Positions 45,701 to 54,243 are shown, counted from the stretch's first letter. The stretch: DNA of 64,000 nt from Flammeovirgaceae bacterium UBA4659 (GCA_002405445.1 DHLV01000047.1:5857-69856); one strand, 5' to 3'. A program made the numbers and translations. The notes: generated by a model not told the origin, from the letters alone.

Positions 45701-47485
45701 CACATTCAGCGAATCACTCAGATTGAATTCTTCTACCCCGTGCACCACCATGCTATTTTGTTTTAACGAAATAGTAACGTTGGCAACACTGTCTACCATT
45801 GAGTGTATCTTCAAATTGTCATAGTCGGTGTTGCCCTTGAAAGCATCCCACATGTGAAGTGCTTTGTCTTTTAAGCGGATTTTGCCCGTGCCTGCATCGT
45901 ATAAGATCATCCCTTTCTGTGCTAAGAAGTCGGCAGCCATTTTCATTTGCTCGAGTTTCCGGTTGGGGGTAACCAAGTCAAAAACGGAGAAATCCTGCGT
46001 GTTGAAGTCTTTCCCATACTGCACGAAAGTTGCCAGCGGGTGGAAATGAAACCCCTGCCCCCTGAGCTGCTCATAGTCTGCCGGATCGAAAAAATCATTT
46101 GATTCGATAATCAAAGGTGCCACGCTGCCGCTACCGCTGACTGAAAGCAACAGGCTGTCTGATTTTAAATCCCAAAGCACAACATCCGGGTTCAGGTCAA
46201 CTCTGAAAAACGAGGATGAAAAAGGGGTTTTTCGCAAAGGGGAATTATCTTTAGTAAGTATGATCTTCTGCCGTGCAAGATCATAGCGCACCTGCATAGA
46301 GGGGTGCGTGAGCGAATCATTGCCCTGGTAAATGACCACGCTGGCGCTATTGGCCAAAATCATCGAATGGCGGAAGCCAAAAGAAAGTGATCGGGCTTTA
46401 AAACGTTTGTCTGCTTCGCCCAGCAGCTCCAAAGTGCCAAAGTCGTTGTAGACCGATATACTGTTGATGTTCGATCCGTCCAAACCAAAACCCCCGGTAT
46501 ACTTCACGCGCTCGCCCCACCCCAGTAAGTTCACGTTGTTTTCATAAGAGCGGAAGCGCGGGTAGATCGTTTCCTTTTTTGTTTTGCGTTTGATGCTGTT
46601 GAAGACAAACTGGCCCGGCACACGACCCGGCAATCTCCCCAGGTAAAGCAGCTTGCCTTGCTCGGCTTTCAGATACGGCTTGCTGGTGTTGAAGTAATAG
46701 TGGTTGAATTCATAATTGACTGAATCAGGTGAAAGGCCCGCAGGAGTCCAATCAAACCGGCCGCCATTCCCTACAAAGAGCTTTGTTATGAGCGAATAAG
46801 TGCCACGGGTGTTCTTCAGGGTGGCAGAGTCGTAAGGTGTGGCAAACACCAACGATACTGAGGAGAAATGAATTGCTGGCCCCACTACTTCTGGCTGAGC
46901 GATGGGCCGCTGCCAACTGGGCAAATATGCCCATGTTGTATCAACGGGTTCCTCTGCCGAAGGGTAGGTTTGTGCGCTGTCTGGCGCAATGGCTTTGCGC
47001 TCCAGATAAACGAATGAATAATGATCATTGGCAGCCTTGAGGCGAAACGAGCTTTGGTAGTTCAGGGCATGATGTTCAAAGAAATCACGGGATTGCTGCA
47101 AGAATTGGTTGGCGAGGTAGCTGTTCTCTTTGACCAATACGCTATTCACAACGGTCAAAAATTCTGTGAATTTGCCCGGCTCAATTTTTTCGGTACTCAA
47201 TGCAGCCGCCAGTGCTCCGAAATAATTGATGAAATGCGGGCGCAGTTTGTAGCCCTTTCTCTTCATCAGTTTGGCTTGTCGCTTGATGGTCAATTGCTGA
47301 TCGGGCCCTAAACCCGCCCACAGCGTTCCAAAAGCATCACCGATTGCCATTACCTCTTGCGACTTGGTGTTGTTCAGCATTACGCGAACGCTATCAGCAA
47401 AGCCCAATTGATAACCCTCGGTTGGCGATTGTGCCGCCAAGTTGAGTGCAGGAATCCAAAAGATGAATAAAAATAGCTTTTTCAC
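42800..47485 (-). CDS. Giant secreted protein of unknown function (1561 residues)
   Basis: I do not recognise a named family. The protein has a signal peptide (MKKLFLFIFWIPALNLAAQ), no other TM segment, and a Lys/Glu-rich C-terminal tail ending KKKEEKKEDDGF. The body is beta-rich. A short unit of the form aromatic-D-L-x-x-Q-K-I-x-L recurs: VRYDLARQKIIL (399-410), VLWDLKSDSLLL (436-447), ILYDAGTGKIRL (527-538), ARWDLTTQKISM (989-1000), AEYDIQQQELKV (1030-1041). This resembles strand pairs of OstA/LptA-type beta-jellyroll proteins. An envelope or surface role is inference. It heads the minus-strand run to RidA. Confidence 0.8.
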   Translation of the reverse strand: MKKLFLFIFWIPALNLAAQSPTEGYQLGFADSVRVMLNNTKSQEVMAIGDAFGTLWAGLGPDQQLTIKRQAKLMKRKGYKLRPHFINYFGALAAALSTEKIEPGKFTEFLTVVNSVLVKENSYLANQFLQQSRDFFEHHALNYQSSFRLKAANDHYSFVYLERKAIAPDSAQTYPSAEEPVDTTWAYLPSWQRPIAQPEVVGPAIHFSSVSLVFATPYDSATLKNTRGTYSLITKLFVGNGGRFDWTPAGLSPDSVNYEFNHYYFNTSKPYLKAEQGKLLYLGRLPGRVPGQFVFNSIKRKTKKETIYPRFRSYENNVNLLGWGERVKYTGGFGLDGSNINSISVYNDFGTLELLGEADKRFKARSLSFGFRHSMILANSASVVIYQGNDSLTHPSMQVRYDLARQKIILTKDNSPLRKTPFSSSFFRVDLNPDVVLWDLKSDSLLLSVSGSGSVAPLIIESNDFFDPADYEQLRGQGFHFHPLATFVQYGKDFNTQDFSVFDLVTPNRKLEQMKMAADFLAQKGMILYDAGTGKIRLKDKALHMWDAFKGNTDYDNLKIHSMVDSVANVTISLKQNSMVVHGVEEFNLSDSLNVIIKPDSAVISFMQDRDIKFNGAINAGNFEIRGKSFTLKYDSFFINLQHIDSIRFYVRERDGSRRRVNNSMVGTDSTAAAAGGLANAANATSGTLFINKPGNKSGRMKEPNYPRLDATAGGVIYFNREEVLNGAYDKSVFFVVPPFKLDSLNDADPGSINFKGTFVSSGMFPSFKEKLHTMPDKSLGFTHTVPADGYRLYQGNGKLFGNMRLDNEGIRAGGRIEYLAAEVASNDFVFYPDSVLTKGSEALIREKQLGSINFPQMIVRDYQLKWFPKLDRFRMKNLKEPFAFYNNTALLSGIITLTKAGVQGSGKLSTRGSMVASRELSFNSKDFGARHARFEVKTGNPDKPALNGSDVRLKFNLEKNFATISPEVEGVAAIEFPYAQFKTSIQEARWDLTTQKISMTKAADVPLENSYFYTTRKELDSLRFNAEKAEYDIQQQELKVSGIPFIIVADAKITPKNNEVLILENAKIGQLKNTTIVIDTLNGYHLLTNGVVDIVSRREFSGHATYKYINASNDTFNVKMTDFHLEPISADARKQKNQGQALQQTVANGTVADTEKILVAPRIFFKGDMTMYATRPALQLKGFVKLDLKKIKGYDTWLSYNQSGDEKDVYLDFDKATTEEGRRAMAGLHFSQDHSLYITFVSDKKDEADEDFFLPSGSLFFDKETAHFKIEDRKKAAGEKLEGKVFAYNEEKQEVNFEGPVKFFGGIKDFSLISSAIGSGNLETNEIKMNALIQADMGIPTIAYQTMALQLQEVIKNEGASEGLGDQTELLYKMANLVGERVTKDYEARAQQGYVSLGTVPGMIKPIVFSNVNLKWSQDKKAFFSEGQLGISNIDRNDINGAFEGFMEIRKSEDGSPVFHVFFKASPDAWYYFGFEDNRLMAHSSNPAFNDIITKKTNAAKAKIGELVFIPGSDEETLSFVTRFRLSYYAIEAPYDLAGGTSSAKKKDKKKEEKKEDDGF

Positions 47486-47898
47486 GTGCCTACGAACCTG
47501 AAAATTCGGAAATAAAAGGCAGAAGTTCTAAAGTGTTTAGTTGCAATTTATTGCATAGGCTTCAACCACTTGCTTGATATCACAAAGGAAAACCTGGTGA
47601 TTACAAATAATGCGGCTGAAAATATGCCCATATCGATCGATGAATTTCACAGATGGATGATGTGTATACGCTTTCCATGAAAATGTCATGCCGAGATTCT
47701 CTCGGTAAAATCCAATAAATAACGAATAAGCATACGACCTTACCCCGTTCGCGTCAATTATTACGAGCTGCTAAGGGTGCTTGCTGCAAGTGTTGGAAAC
47801 TATGATCCATTTTCTCTGCCAACCTGACACTTCCCATCTTTGGAACAATCCTTGACGAAATGGATTTGTCAAAAAATAACCTAAAAACTGAAAGAAAT
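47486..47898. other. Divergent intergenic region upstream of htpG
   Basis: These 413 bases separate the giant secreted protein gene from htpG. They contain a sigma-54-like element close to htpG (listed) and a small hairpin CCGAGA/TCTCGG at 47691-47705 without a T run. The remaining sequence is AT-rich and shows no gene or repeat that I recognise. Confidence 0.45.
47840..47855 (+). promoter_or_regulatory. Sigma-54-like promoter element of htpG
   Basis: TTGGAACAATCCTTGA resembles the sigma-54 consensus TTGGCAC-N5-TTGC: the GG at -24 is present, the spacing is right, and GA replaces GC at -12. It would start transcription about 12 bases on, leaving a leader of roughly 32 bases before the ATG at 47899. 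The -12 mismatch makes it tentative. Confidence 0.3.
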
Positions 47899-49800
47899 AT
47901 GGCAGAAGTGGCAGAAAAAGGCAGTATTTCCATCCATACTGAGAACATTTTTCCGATCATCAAGAAGTTCCTCTACTCAGACCACGAGATATTTTTGCGT
48001 GAGCTGGTAAGCAATGCGGTGGACGCCACCCAAAAGCTCAAAAAACTGGCTTCGCTGGGCGAATTCAACGGTGAACTGGGCGACCTTAAAATCGAAGTGA
48101 GCTTTGATAAGAAGAACAGTACCATTACCGTCAGCGACAAAGGCTTGGGCATGACGGGCGATGAGATCAAAAAATATATCAACCAAATCGCTTTTTCTGG
48201 CGCCACCGAGTTTGTTGAGAAATTCAAAGACAAAGGCGATGCAAAAGACATTATCGGCAAATTTGGTTTAGGATTCTATTCCGCCTTTATGGTGGCCGAT
48301 AAAGTAGAGGTGGTTTCTAAATCCTACAAAGACGGCACACAAGGCGCCCGCTGGGAATGTGATGGCTCTACCGAATTTGAATTATCCCCCGATAAAAAAG
48401 TTACACGCGGCACGGATGTGATCCTGCATATCAACAAAGACTCTGAAGAGTTTTTGGACGAGTATCGATTGAAAGGCATTTTAGAAAAGTACTGCAGGTT
48501 CTTGCCTGTAGAAATCAAATTCGGTACAAAAGATGAAAGCGTTGAAGATGGAGTTGACAAAGACAACAAGCCGAAATACAAAACCGTTACCACCGATCGA
48601 ATTATCAACAATACTTCACCGATCTGGGCAAAAGCACCACTCGAGTTAAAGGATGAAGATTACCTGAAGTTTTACAAAGAATTGTATCCGTTCTCTGAAG
48701 ACCCTCTTTTTTGGATCCACCTGAACGTAGATTATCCTTTCAATCTCACAGGAGTCCTCTACTTCCCCAAAATCAAAAATGATTTTGAAATCCAGCGAAA
48801 CAAGATTCAACTCTACTCACGCCAGGTATTTATTACGGATGAGGTAAAAGATGTTGTGCCTGATTTCTTAATGCTGCTGCACGGAGTGCTGGATTCTCCT
48901 GATATTCCACTCAATGTATCCCGCAGCTATTTGCAGAGTGATTCGAATGTGAAAAAAATCAGTTCGCACATCACAAAAAAGGTAGCCGATAAATTGGTGG
49001 ACATGTTCATTAAAGACCGCAAAGAATTTGAAAAGAAGTGGGATGACATTGCGGTGTTTGTTCGGTACGGCATGATCAGCGATGAAAAATTCTATGATAA
49101 GTCAAAAGAGTTTTCGTTGTTGAAAAATGTGGACGGCCAATATTTCACCATGAATGAGTATGCCGACAAGGTAAAGCCCAACCAAACCGATAAAGACGGC
49201 AATGTGATTTATCTCTACACCACCGACAAAGGAAAACAGGATGCTTTCATCCAAGCCGCCAAAGAAAAGGCATATGATGTGCTGATGATGGATGGGGTGC
49301 TGGACAGCCACTTCATCGGTAATTTGGAACAGAAACTCGAAAAGACGCAGCTCAAACGCGTGGACAGCGAAATTATCGATAAGTTGATTACGAAGTCTGA
49401 CGCGGTAGCCAGCGTTTTGAGCAAGGAAGAGGAGGAGCAAGTGAAAGGCATTTTTGAAAAGGCCATCAACAACAAGGCGATGACGTTGGCTATTGAATCA
49501 TTGTCGCCCAATGATTTGCCAGTAACCATCACCATGAGTGAGTGGATGCGCAGAATGAAAGACATGGCTCGCACGGGAGGTGGTGGAGGCATGGCCTTTA
49601 TGGGAAGCATGCCTGATAGCTACAACGTAGCGATTAATGGCAACCATGCGATTGTGCAGAAAATTCTGAAGGCGGAAAATGAAGAGCAAAAAACAAAACT
49701 CGCCAAGCAAGCCTATGATTTGGGATTGCTTTCGCAGAATTTGTTAACAGGAGCGGACCTCACAAGCTTCATTAAGCGGAGCGTAGAGTTGGTGGGCTAA
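47899..49800 (+). CDS. htpG: Molecular chaperone HtpG (Hsp90)
   Basis: This is 633 residues from MAEVAEKGSISIHTENIF; the open frame continues 13 codons upstream, but this start matches the family. The GHKL ATPase motifs are visible: LRELVSNAVDATQKL (Glu that activates water and the Mg-binding Asn), SDKGLGMTGDEI, and GKFGLGFYSAFMV (lid). The middle domain has the conserved Arg in NVSRSYLQSD. The C-terminal dimerisation domain is shorter than in eukaryotic Hsp90 and lacks MEEVD, as expected. It is a cytoplasmic ATP-dependent chaperone. Confidence 0.96.
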   Translation: MAEVAEKGSISIHTENIFPIIKKFLYSDHEIFLRELVSNAVDATQKLKKLASLGEFNGELGDLKIEVSFDKKNSTITVSDKGLGMTGDEIKKYINQIAFSGATEFVEKFKDKGDAKDIIGKFGLGFYSAFMVADKVEVVSKSYKDGTQGARWECDGSTEFELSPDKKVTRGTDVILHINKDSEEFLDEYRLKGILEKYCRFLPVEIKFGTKDESVEDGVDKDNKPKYKTVTTDRIINNTSPIWAKAPLELKDEDYLKFYKELYPFSEDPLFWIHLNVDYPFNLTGVLYFPKIKNDFEIQRNKIQLYSRQVFITDEVKDVVPDFLMLLHGVLDSPDIPLNVSRSYLQSDSNVKKISSHITKKVADKLVDMFIKDRKEFEKKWDDIAVFVRYGMISDEKFYDKSKEFSLLKNVDGQYFTMNEYADKVKPNQTDKDGNVIYLYTTDKGKQDAFIQAAKEKAYDVLMMDGVLDSHFIGNLEQKLEKTQLKRVDSEIIDKLITKSDAVASVLSKEEEEQVKGIFEKAINNKAMTLAIESLSPNDLPVTITMSEWMRRMKDMARTGGGGGMAFMGSMPDSYNVAINGNHAIVQKILKAENEEQKTKLAKQAYDLGLLSQNLLTGADLTSFIKRSVELVG

Positions 49801-49822
49801 GTGCCGCGAGTGTAATTTAAGA

Positions 49823-49851
49823 TTGCGCTTAGGTCGAGAATGCTATTTTTG
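49823..49851 (+). promoter_or_regulatory. Putative promoter of the M14 peptidase gene
   Basis: TTG at 49823-49825 is followed after 18 bases by TATTTTTG at 49844-49851, a perfect match to the Bacteroidetes -7 box TAnnTTTG. The start site would be near 49855, 20 bases before the ATG. It overlaps the 5' arm of the terminator hairpin. Confidence 0.45.
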
Positions 49852-49874
49852 CACTTGACTTAAGTGCATTTTTT
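49850..49874 (+). terminator. Probable htpG terminator
   Basis: TGCACTT at 49850-49856 pairs with AAGTGCA at 49862-49868 around a five-base loop, followed by six T. The stem is short. It ends exactly at the ATG of the next gene, so it overlaps that gene's promoter and leader. Confidence 0.5.
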
Positions 49875-52397
49875 ATGAATAAATTTTTATTAGTCGCATT
49901 CTCGTTACTGTCTTTTTTCTCATTCTCTCAATCGATTCAATCCCCTTCCGAATTTTTGGGTTATGAATTAGGCGACCGCTTTACCCGCCACCACCGGGTG
50001 GTGGAATATTTTGAGTATGTAGATGAAGCAAGCCCCGTTGTGCGCACACAACAATATGGCGAAACCTACGAGCACCGGCCTTTGATTTATACCATTGTTG
50101 CTTCAGCAGAAAATTTTAGTAAACTGGAACAGATCCGTTTAGATAACCTGCGCAGGTCAGGTTTAGCCGAAGGTTTTCCATCAACTAAAGTAGCGATCGT
50201 GTGGATGAGCTTTAATGTGCACGGAAACGAAGCCAATAGCATGGAGGCAGCTATGAAGATACTGTATGAGCTGGTGAACCCCGCCAACGCCAAAACAAAG
50301 GAATGGCTCAAAAATACCGTGGTCATTTTAGACCCCTGCATCAACCCGGATGGCCGCGACAGGTATGCAAATTTTTACAATCAATATGGTAACAACCCAC
50401 CCAATGCAGACCCGCAGGCGCGCGAGCATGCCGAGCCTTGGCCACGCGGAAGATCAAACCATTACCTCTTTGACTTAAACCGCGACTGGGCATGGCTTAC
50501 CCAGGCCGAGTCACAGGCACGCATCCAGCTTTACCACCAGTGGATGCCACATGTGCATGTAGATTACCACGAGCAGGGCTACAACTCGCCCTACTACTTC
50601 GCACCCGCAGCAGAGCCCTACCACGATGTGATCAGCAATTGGCAGCGCGAATTCCAAAATTCCATTGGCCAAAGCAACGCAAAATATTTTGATGAACAAG
50701 GCTGGCTGTATTTTACCAAGGAGCGATTCGACTTGTATTACCCGAGCTACGGTGATACCTACCCCACTTATAGCGGTGCTATTGGCATGACGTACGAAAA
50801 GGGCGGTATTAACGCAGGATTGGTGGTAACCACCAACGAAGGCGAGCCGTTGACCCTCAAAGACAGGCTTACCCACCATTTTACAACCGCTATGAGTACG
50901 CTCGAAGTGTCTTCCACAAATGCTAATCGGTTAGTCGATGAGTTTGAAAAGTATTTCAAAGAAAATCTGAACGCTCCCACAGCGCCCTACAAAAGCTACG
51001 TGATCAAAGCCGGTAATCATCCTGATAAGTTGAAGAGGCTTACGGAATGGTTGACAAATCACTACATCAAATTTGGGCATGCTGCTGCCAAGTCCTTGCG
51101 CGGTTTTGACTACCAAACACAAAGTATCAATGCATTCAACTTGTCGGGCGATGACATTGTTGTAAACGTGTACCAGCCAAAGGGCAGGCTAGTTACTACC
51201 TTGTTCGAGCCAACTTCCCGCTTGGCAGACTCACTCACCTACGACATCACCGCATGGAATGTGATATACAGTTATGACCTCAATGCTTATGCGGTGAGTG
51301 AAAAACTGAACGTCACCAAACCCTATCAACACAGCCAGCCCGCTGACGCAAACATCTCCTCAAAACCTTATGCATATTTGTTTGAATACAAAAGCCTGCA
51401 GGACGTAGCTTTTTTAGCCACTTTAATGAAACAAGGGGTGAAAGTGCGCAAGGCGACTCGTCAATTTAGACTCGATAATCAAACGTTTGAGCCCGGCACG
51501 TTAATCGTGACGCGGTATGGCAATGAAACGAAACCAGACTTTGACAACGTGGTGTCATTGCTGGCGAAGAAACATGGAAGAACCCCTTATGCCGCCAACA
51601 CGGGTCTGGTGGCAGCAGGTGCAGATTTCGGTTCGTCTGATGTGGCACTGATCAAGTCTCCAAAAATAGCAGTGTTGGGTGGCGACCAAACGGCATCGCT
51701 GAGCCATGGTGAGGTATGGCACTTCTTCGAGCAGCAAGTTCACTATCCCGTTACCATCATTGGAACAGATCAATTCAAAAACATCGATTTGTGGCAGTAT
51801 CATGTTTTGGTGGTGCCAGATGGCAATTACAAGATATTTGACGAAGGCACATTGAGTATGGTGGAGCGATGGGTTTCAGATGGTGGGCGCCTGATCGCCA
51901 TTGCAAGCGCCAACAATGCGTTCGCAGAAAAAAAAGGTTTTGCGCTGAAAGAATTCGCCAATGAAGATAGCAGAAAGAAATCTGAGAAGGATGAAAAAGA
52001 AGTGAATGAAAGAAATGCGTTATTGGCCTACCACGATGCTGAGCGCAGGGACTTAAGTAACAGTATATTTGGTGCCGTTTACAAGTTGCCAATTGATAAC
52101 ACACATCCCCTTGCATTTGGTGTAGGTACCCATTACTTCTCATTGCGAACTAATACACTTCGTTTTGGCTATCTGGAAAAAGGCTGGAATGTGGCAACGA
52201 TGCGGGGCAAGCAAAAGCCATTGATTGGCTTTGCCGGCACGCAAGCCAACAAAGCGCTGGAAAACAGTTTGGTTTTTGGCGTGGAAGACAAAGGTAAAGG
52301 CCAGGTGGTTTACCTGGTTGACAATCCGCTTTTCCGCGCATTTTGGGAAAATGGAAAAATGATTTTCGCCAATGCCGTTTTTATGGTCGGCAATTGA
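49875..52397 (+). CDS. Secreted M14 family zinc carboxypeptidase
   Basis: This is an 840-residue protein with a signal peptide (MNKFLLVAFSLLSFFSFSQ). The N-terminal half is an M14 peptidase: FNVHGNEANSMEA near residue 115 (zinc His and Glu), CINPDGRDR (substrate Arg) near residue 155 and HVDYHEQGYNSP near residue 228 (third zinc His). The expected catalytic Glu lies later in TYEKGGINAG. The C-terminal half (from about residue 480) has a glutamine-amidotransferase-like look (YHVLVVPDG, GGRLIAIAS), known in long Bacteroidetes M14 proteins. It probably trims peptides outside the cytoplasm. Confidence 0.92.
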   Translation: MNKFLLVAFSLLSFFSFSQSIQSPSEFLGYELGDRFTRHHRVVEYFEYVDEASPVVRTQQYGETYEHRPLIYTIVASAENFSKLEQIRLDNLRRSGLAEGFPSTKVAIVWMSFNVHGNEANSMEAAMKILYELVNPANAKTKEWLKNTVVILDPCINPDGRDRYANFYNQYGNNPPNADPQAREHAEPWPRGRSNHYLFDLNRDWAWLTQAESQARIQLYHQWMPHVHVDYHEQGYNSPYYFAPAAEPYHDVISNWQREFQNSIGQSNAKYFDEQGWLYFTKERFDLYYPSYGDTYPTYSGAIGMTYEKGGINAGLVVTTNEGEPLTLKDRLTHHFTTAMSTLEVSSTNANRLVDEFEKYFKENLNAPTAPYKSYVIKAGNHPDKLKRLTEWLTNHYIKFGHAAAKSLRGFDYQTQSINAFNLSGDDIVVNVYQPKGRLVTTLFEPTSRLADSLTYDITAWNVIYSYDLNAYAVSEKLNVTKPYQHSQPADANISSKPYAYLFEYKSLQDVAFLATLMKQGVKVRKATRQFRLDNQTFEPGTLIVTRYGNETKPDFDNVVSLLAKKHGRTPYAANTGLVAAGADFGSSDVALIKSPKIAVLGGDQTASLSHGEVWHFFEQQVHYPVTIIGTDQFKNIDLWQYHVLVVPDGNYKIFDEGTLSMVERWVSDGGRLIAIASANNAFAEKKGFALKEFANEDSRKKSEKDEKEVNERNALLAYHDAERRDLSNSIFGAVYKLPIDNTHPLAFGVGTHYFSLRTNTLRFGYLEKGWNVATMRGKQKPLIGFAGTQANKALENSLVFGVEDKGKGQVVYLVDNPLFRAFWENGKMIFANAVFMVGN

Positions 52398-52442
52398 AGA
52401 TTGAAGAATGAGGAAGGAGAAATTTGGGGTGACGATCCCGGG

Positions 52443-52464
52443 GAAGTTCATGTAGGTGAACTTC
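52443..52464. other. Hairpin after the M14 gene
   Basis: GAAGTTCA at 52443-52450 and TGAACTTC at 52457-52464 form a perfect 8-base stem with a six-base loop. No T run follows on either strand, so it is not a standard terminator. It lies between convergent genes. Confidence 0.4.
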
Positions 52465-52486
52465 GCAAACATTAACGCAAAATGTT

Positions 52487-52681
52487 TTAAGCGGCTAACT
52501 GCAAACCCTTTTTGCTTTGGCGCAGTGCCTGACGGATTTCCTTCATCGCCATTTTTTTGTCGATGGTGGTTTGTTCCGTTTGGTGGAGAAGGCCTTTGAT
52601 GTACACAAGAACTTCTTCCATTTGCACTTTGTCCATTGCATCCAAGCTTTGCAGGATCGCAAGTTTTGGTGATTGTGTCAT
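52487..52681 (-). CDS. Small hypothetical protein
   Basis: This 64-residue frame begins MTQSPKLAILQSLDAMDKVQMEEVLVYIKGLLHQ. The pattern (I-L-x-x-L-D-x-M-x-x-x-Q-M-E-E-V-L-x-Y-I) resembles small DUF2281-like or antitoxin-like helices (leucine-rich, Q-x-x-E-V-L-x-F-I). There is no DNA-binding motif that I can certify and no toxin gene beside it. It is charged, helical and soluble. The C-terminus includes IRQALRQSKKG, loosely like IKHALRQSQQ of the small protein at 9056. Confidence 0.5.
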   Translation of the reverse strand: MTQSPKLAILQSLDAMDKVQMEEVLVYIKGLLHQTEQTTIDKKMAMKEIRQALRQSKKGLQLAA

Positions 52682-52834
52682 GACAATTAGTGGTTGTCGG
52701 TGTAAATAACGTAAAAGAATGCTGTGCGGTTCAACCTTTTATGCGCGATTTAACAAAAAGATAACCAGGTAGTCATACTTCAGGCAAAATCCCTGAATTT
52801 TTGCCTTACGAAATGCACATTTTGTTGTCTCTCT

Positions 52835-52842
52835 TATATTTG
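52835..52842 (+). promoter_or_regulatory. Putative -7 box before the glycosyltransferase gene
   Basis: TATATTTG is a perfect match to TAnnTTTG, ending eight bases before the GTG start. No -33 element lies at the usual distance. If used, the message would have a leader of only about five bases. Confidence 0.3.
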
Positions 52843-52850
52843 AATTAAAA

Positions 52851-54023
52851 GTGAAAGTATTACTTCTCCATCAACATTATCACTCACCTCAAGAAGGTGG
52901 CGCAATTCGTTCGTATTACCTCACACAAGCTTTGGTTGCCAGAGGAATCAAAGTAACGATCATCACCACGCACAATGAAAGCGATCACCAACGGAAACTT
53001 GAGGGAGGAGTTGAAATACACTTTTTACCCGTTCCCTACGAAAATAAGTTTGCATTTTCGGCCCGCATTCTTTCGTTTGTTAAGTACACGTGGAAGGCCT
53101 CTCGCCTAGGCATCAGTTTGGGCCGGTTCGATTTCTGCTATGCAGTTTCAGTGCCGCTCACCGTGGGTATTGCTGCGATGTGGATCAAAAGCCGATTAGG
53201 TATTCCGTATATTTTTGAAGTGGGCGATCTTTGGCCGGAGGCCCCTATTCAAATGGGCGTAGTGAAAAATTCGTTGCTACAGAAATCGTTGTACGCCTTG
53301 GAGAGAAGAATTTATCAATCAGCGTATTCCGTTGTGGCATTATCACCTCCCATACAACAATACGTTGAGGGCAAGATCCCGGGCAAGAAAGTTCACCTGA
53401 TTCCCAACATGGCCGACTGCGAATATTTCGGCACAAGCGAAAAGCCTGCTACCAAAAATCAATTGGGCATAGATCCAACCAAGTTTACAGTAGCTTACAT
53501 TGGTGCCATCGGCATTGCCAACGGGCTGGATTATTTTTTGGAATGCGCCAACACAGCGCGCAAGGCACGTATACCCGTGCAGTTTGTATTGATGGGCGCT
53601 GGCGCGGAACTGGATCGGTTGAAAGCAGCGAGCGAGAAATTGGGGCTTACCAATCTGTTGATCATCGACTTTGGCAATCGCGAAAAGGTAAAACAAGTGT
53701 TGGCTTACACCGATGCATGTTTTGTTTGCTACAAAAATGTGCCTGTGTTGCAAACCGGTTCGCCCAACAAATATTTTGATGCGCTGGCAGCGGGCAAACT
53801 GGTGATCATCAACTTTGGTGGTTGGATCAAGTCAGAAATTGAGTCTGAGAAATGCGGTGTGGCACTGGATGCACAACATCCGTCTGATTTTGTGGGAAGG
53901 GTCACTCCTTTTATCACCGATGCGCAATTGTTGAAACAATATCAGAATCATGCCCGCGGTGTGGCCGAGAAGAAGTATTCGCGTGCAGCGTTATCTGAGC
54001 AGTTTGCCAAAGTTTTTCAGTAA
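52851..54023 (+). CDS. Glycosyltransferase family 4 protein (WbuB-like)
   Basis: This is a 390-residue GT-B glycosyltransferase that starts at a GTG codon (MKVLLLHQHYHSPQEGG). The N-terminal domain has the EGGAIRSYYLTQAL donor-side loop. The C-terminal domain has TVAYIGAIGIANGLDYFLECA near residue 210, FVLMGAGAELDRLK and the region FVCYKNVPVLQTGSPNKYFDALAAGK, whose Glu-equivalent position contacts the nucleotide sugar. It is like enzymes of O-antigen or exopolysaccharide assembly (WbuB, L-fucosamine transferase), but no polysaccharide cluster surrounds it, so the sugar is unknown. Confidence 0.88.
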   Translation: MKVLLLHQHYHSPQEGGAIRSYYLTQALVARGIKVTIITTHNESDHQRKLEGGVEIHFLPVPYENKFAFSARILSFVKYTWKASRLGISLGRFDFCYAVSVPLTVGIAAMWIKSRLGIPYIFEVGDLWPEAPIQMGVVKNSLLQKSLYALERRIYQSAYSVVALSPPIQQYVEGKIPGKKVHLIPNMADCEYFGTSEKPATKNQLGIDPTKFTVAYIGAIGIANGLDYFLECANTARKARIPVQFVLMGAGAELDRLKAASEKLGLTNLLIIDFGNREKVKQVLAYTDACFVCYKNVPVLQTGSPNKYFDALAAGKLVIINFGGWIKSEIESEKCGVALDAQHPSDFVGRVTPFITDAQLLKQYQNHARGVAEKKYSRAALSEQFAKVFQ

Positions 54024-54032
54024 CTTGTAACC

Positions 54033-54203
54033 ATGCAGAGACAAAAACACGATCATTCAAAATCAAAGGAGCCGAAAAAGCATTTGAGCCATTCTCTGCC
54101 AAAGGAAAAATCATCCATTGGCAAACAGCAAGAGCCGGAAAACCCATTTGATTTTGGGTGCCTGCCTAAGCGGGATTTGAAGAAGAACTTAGGGTGTGGA
54201 TGA
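54033..54203 (+). CDS. Very small basic protein with C-terminal NLGCG
   Basis: This 56-residue frame begins MQRQKHDHSKSKEPKK ten bases after the glycosyltransferase stop. It is hydrophilic and rich in Lys, His and Ser, then ends ENPFDFGCLPKRDLKKNLGCG. The compact C-terminal block, with LPKRDLKKNLGCG and two Cys, looks conserved-like rather than random, and no other gene occupies the stretch. I do not know its function. It could be co-transcribed with the glycosyltransferase. It is convergent with murF-alr, whose stop is 40 bases away. Confidence 0.5.
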   Translation: MQRQKHDHSKSKEPKKHLSHSLPKEKSSIGKQQEPENPFDFGCLPKRDLKKNLGCG

Positions 54204-54243
54204 TTTCAAAAAAGAAGAAGCATTCTTCGAAATTGCGAACATA

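Noticed and set aside
47691-47705. Hairpin CCGAGA/TCTCGG upstream of htpG
   Set aside because: Stem is only six bases with no T run and is far from both genes; no role can be supported.
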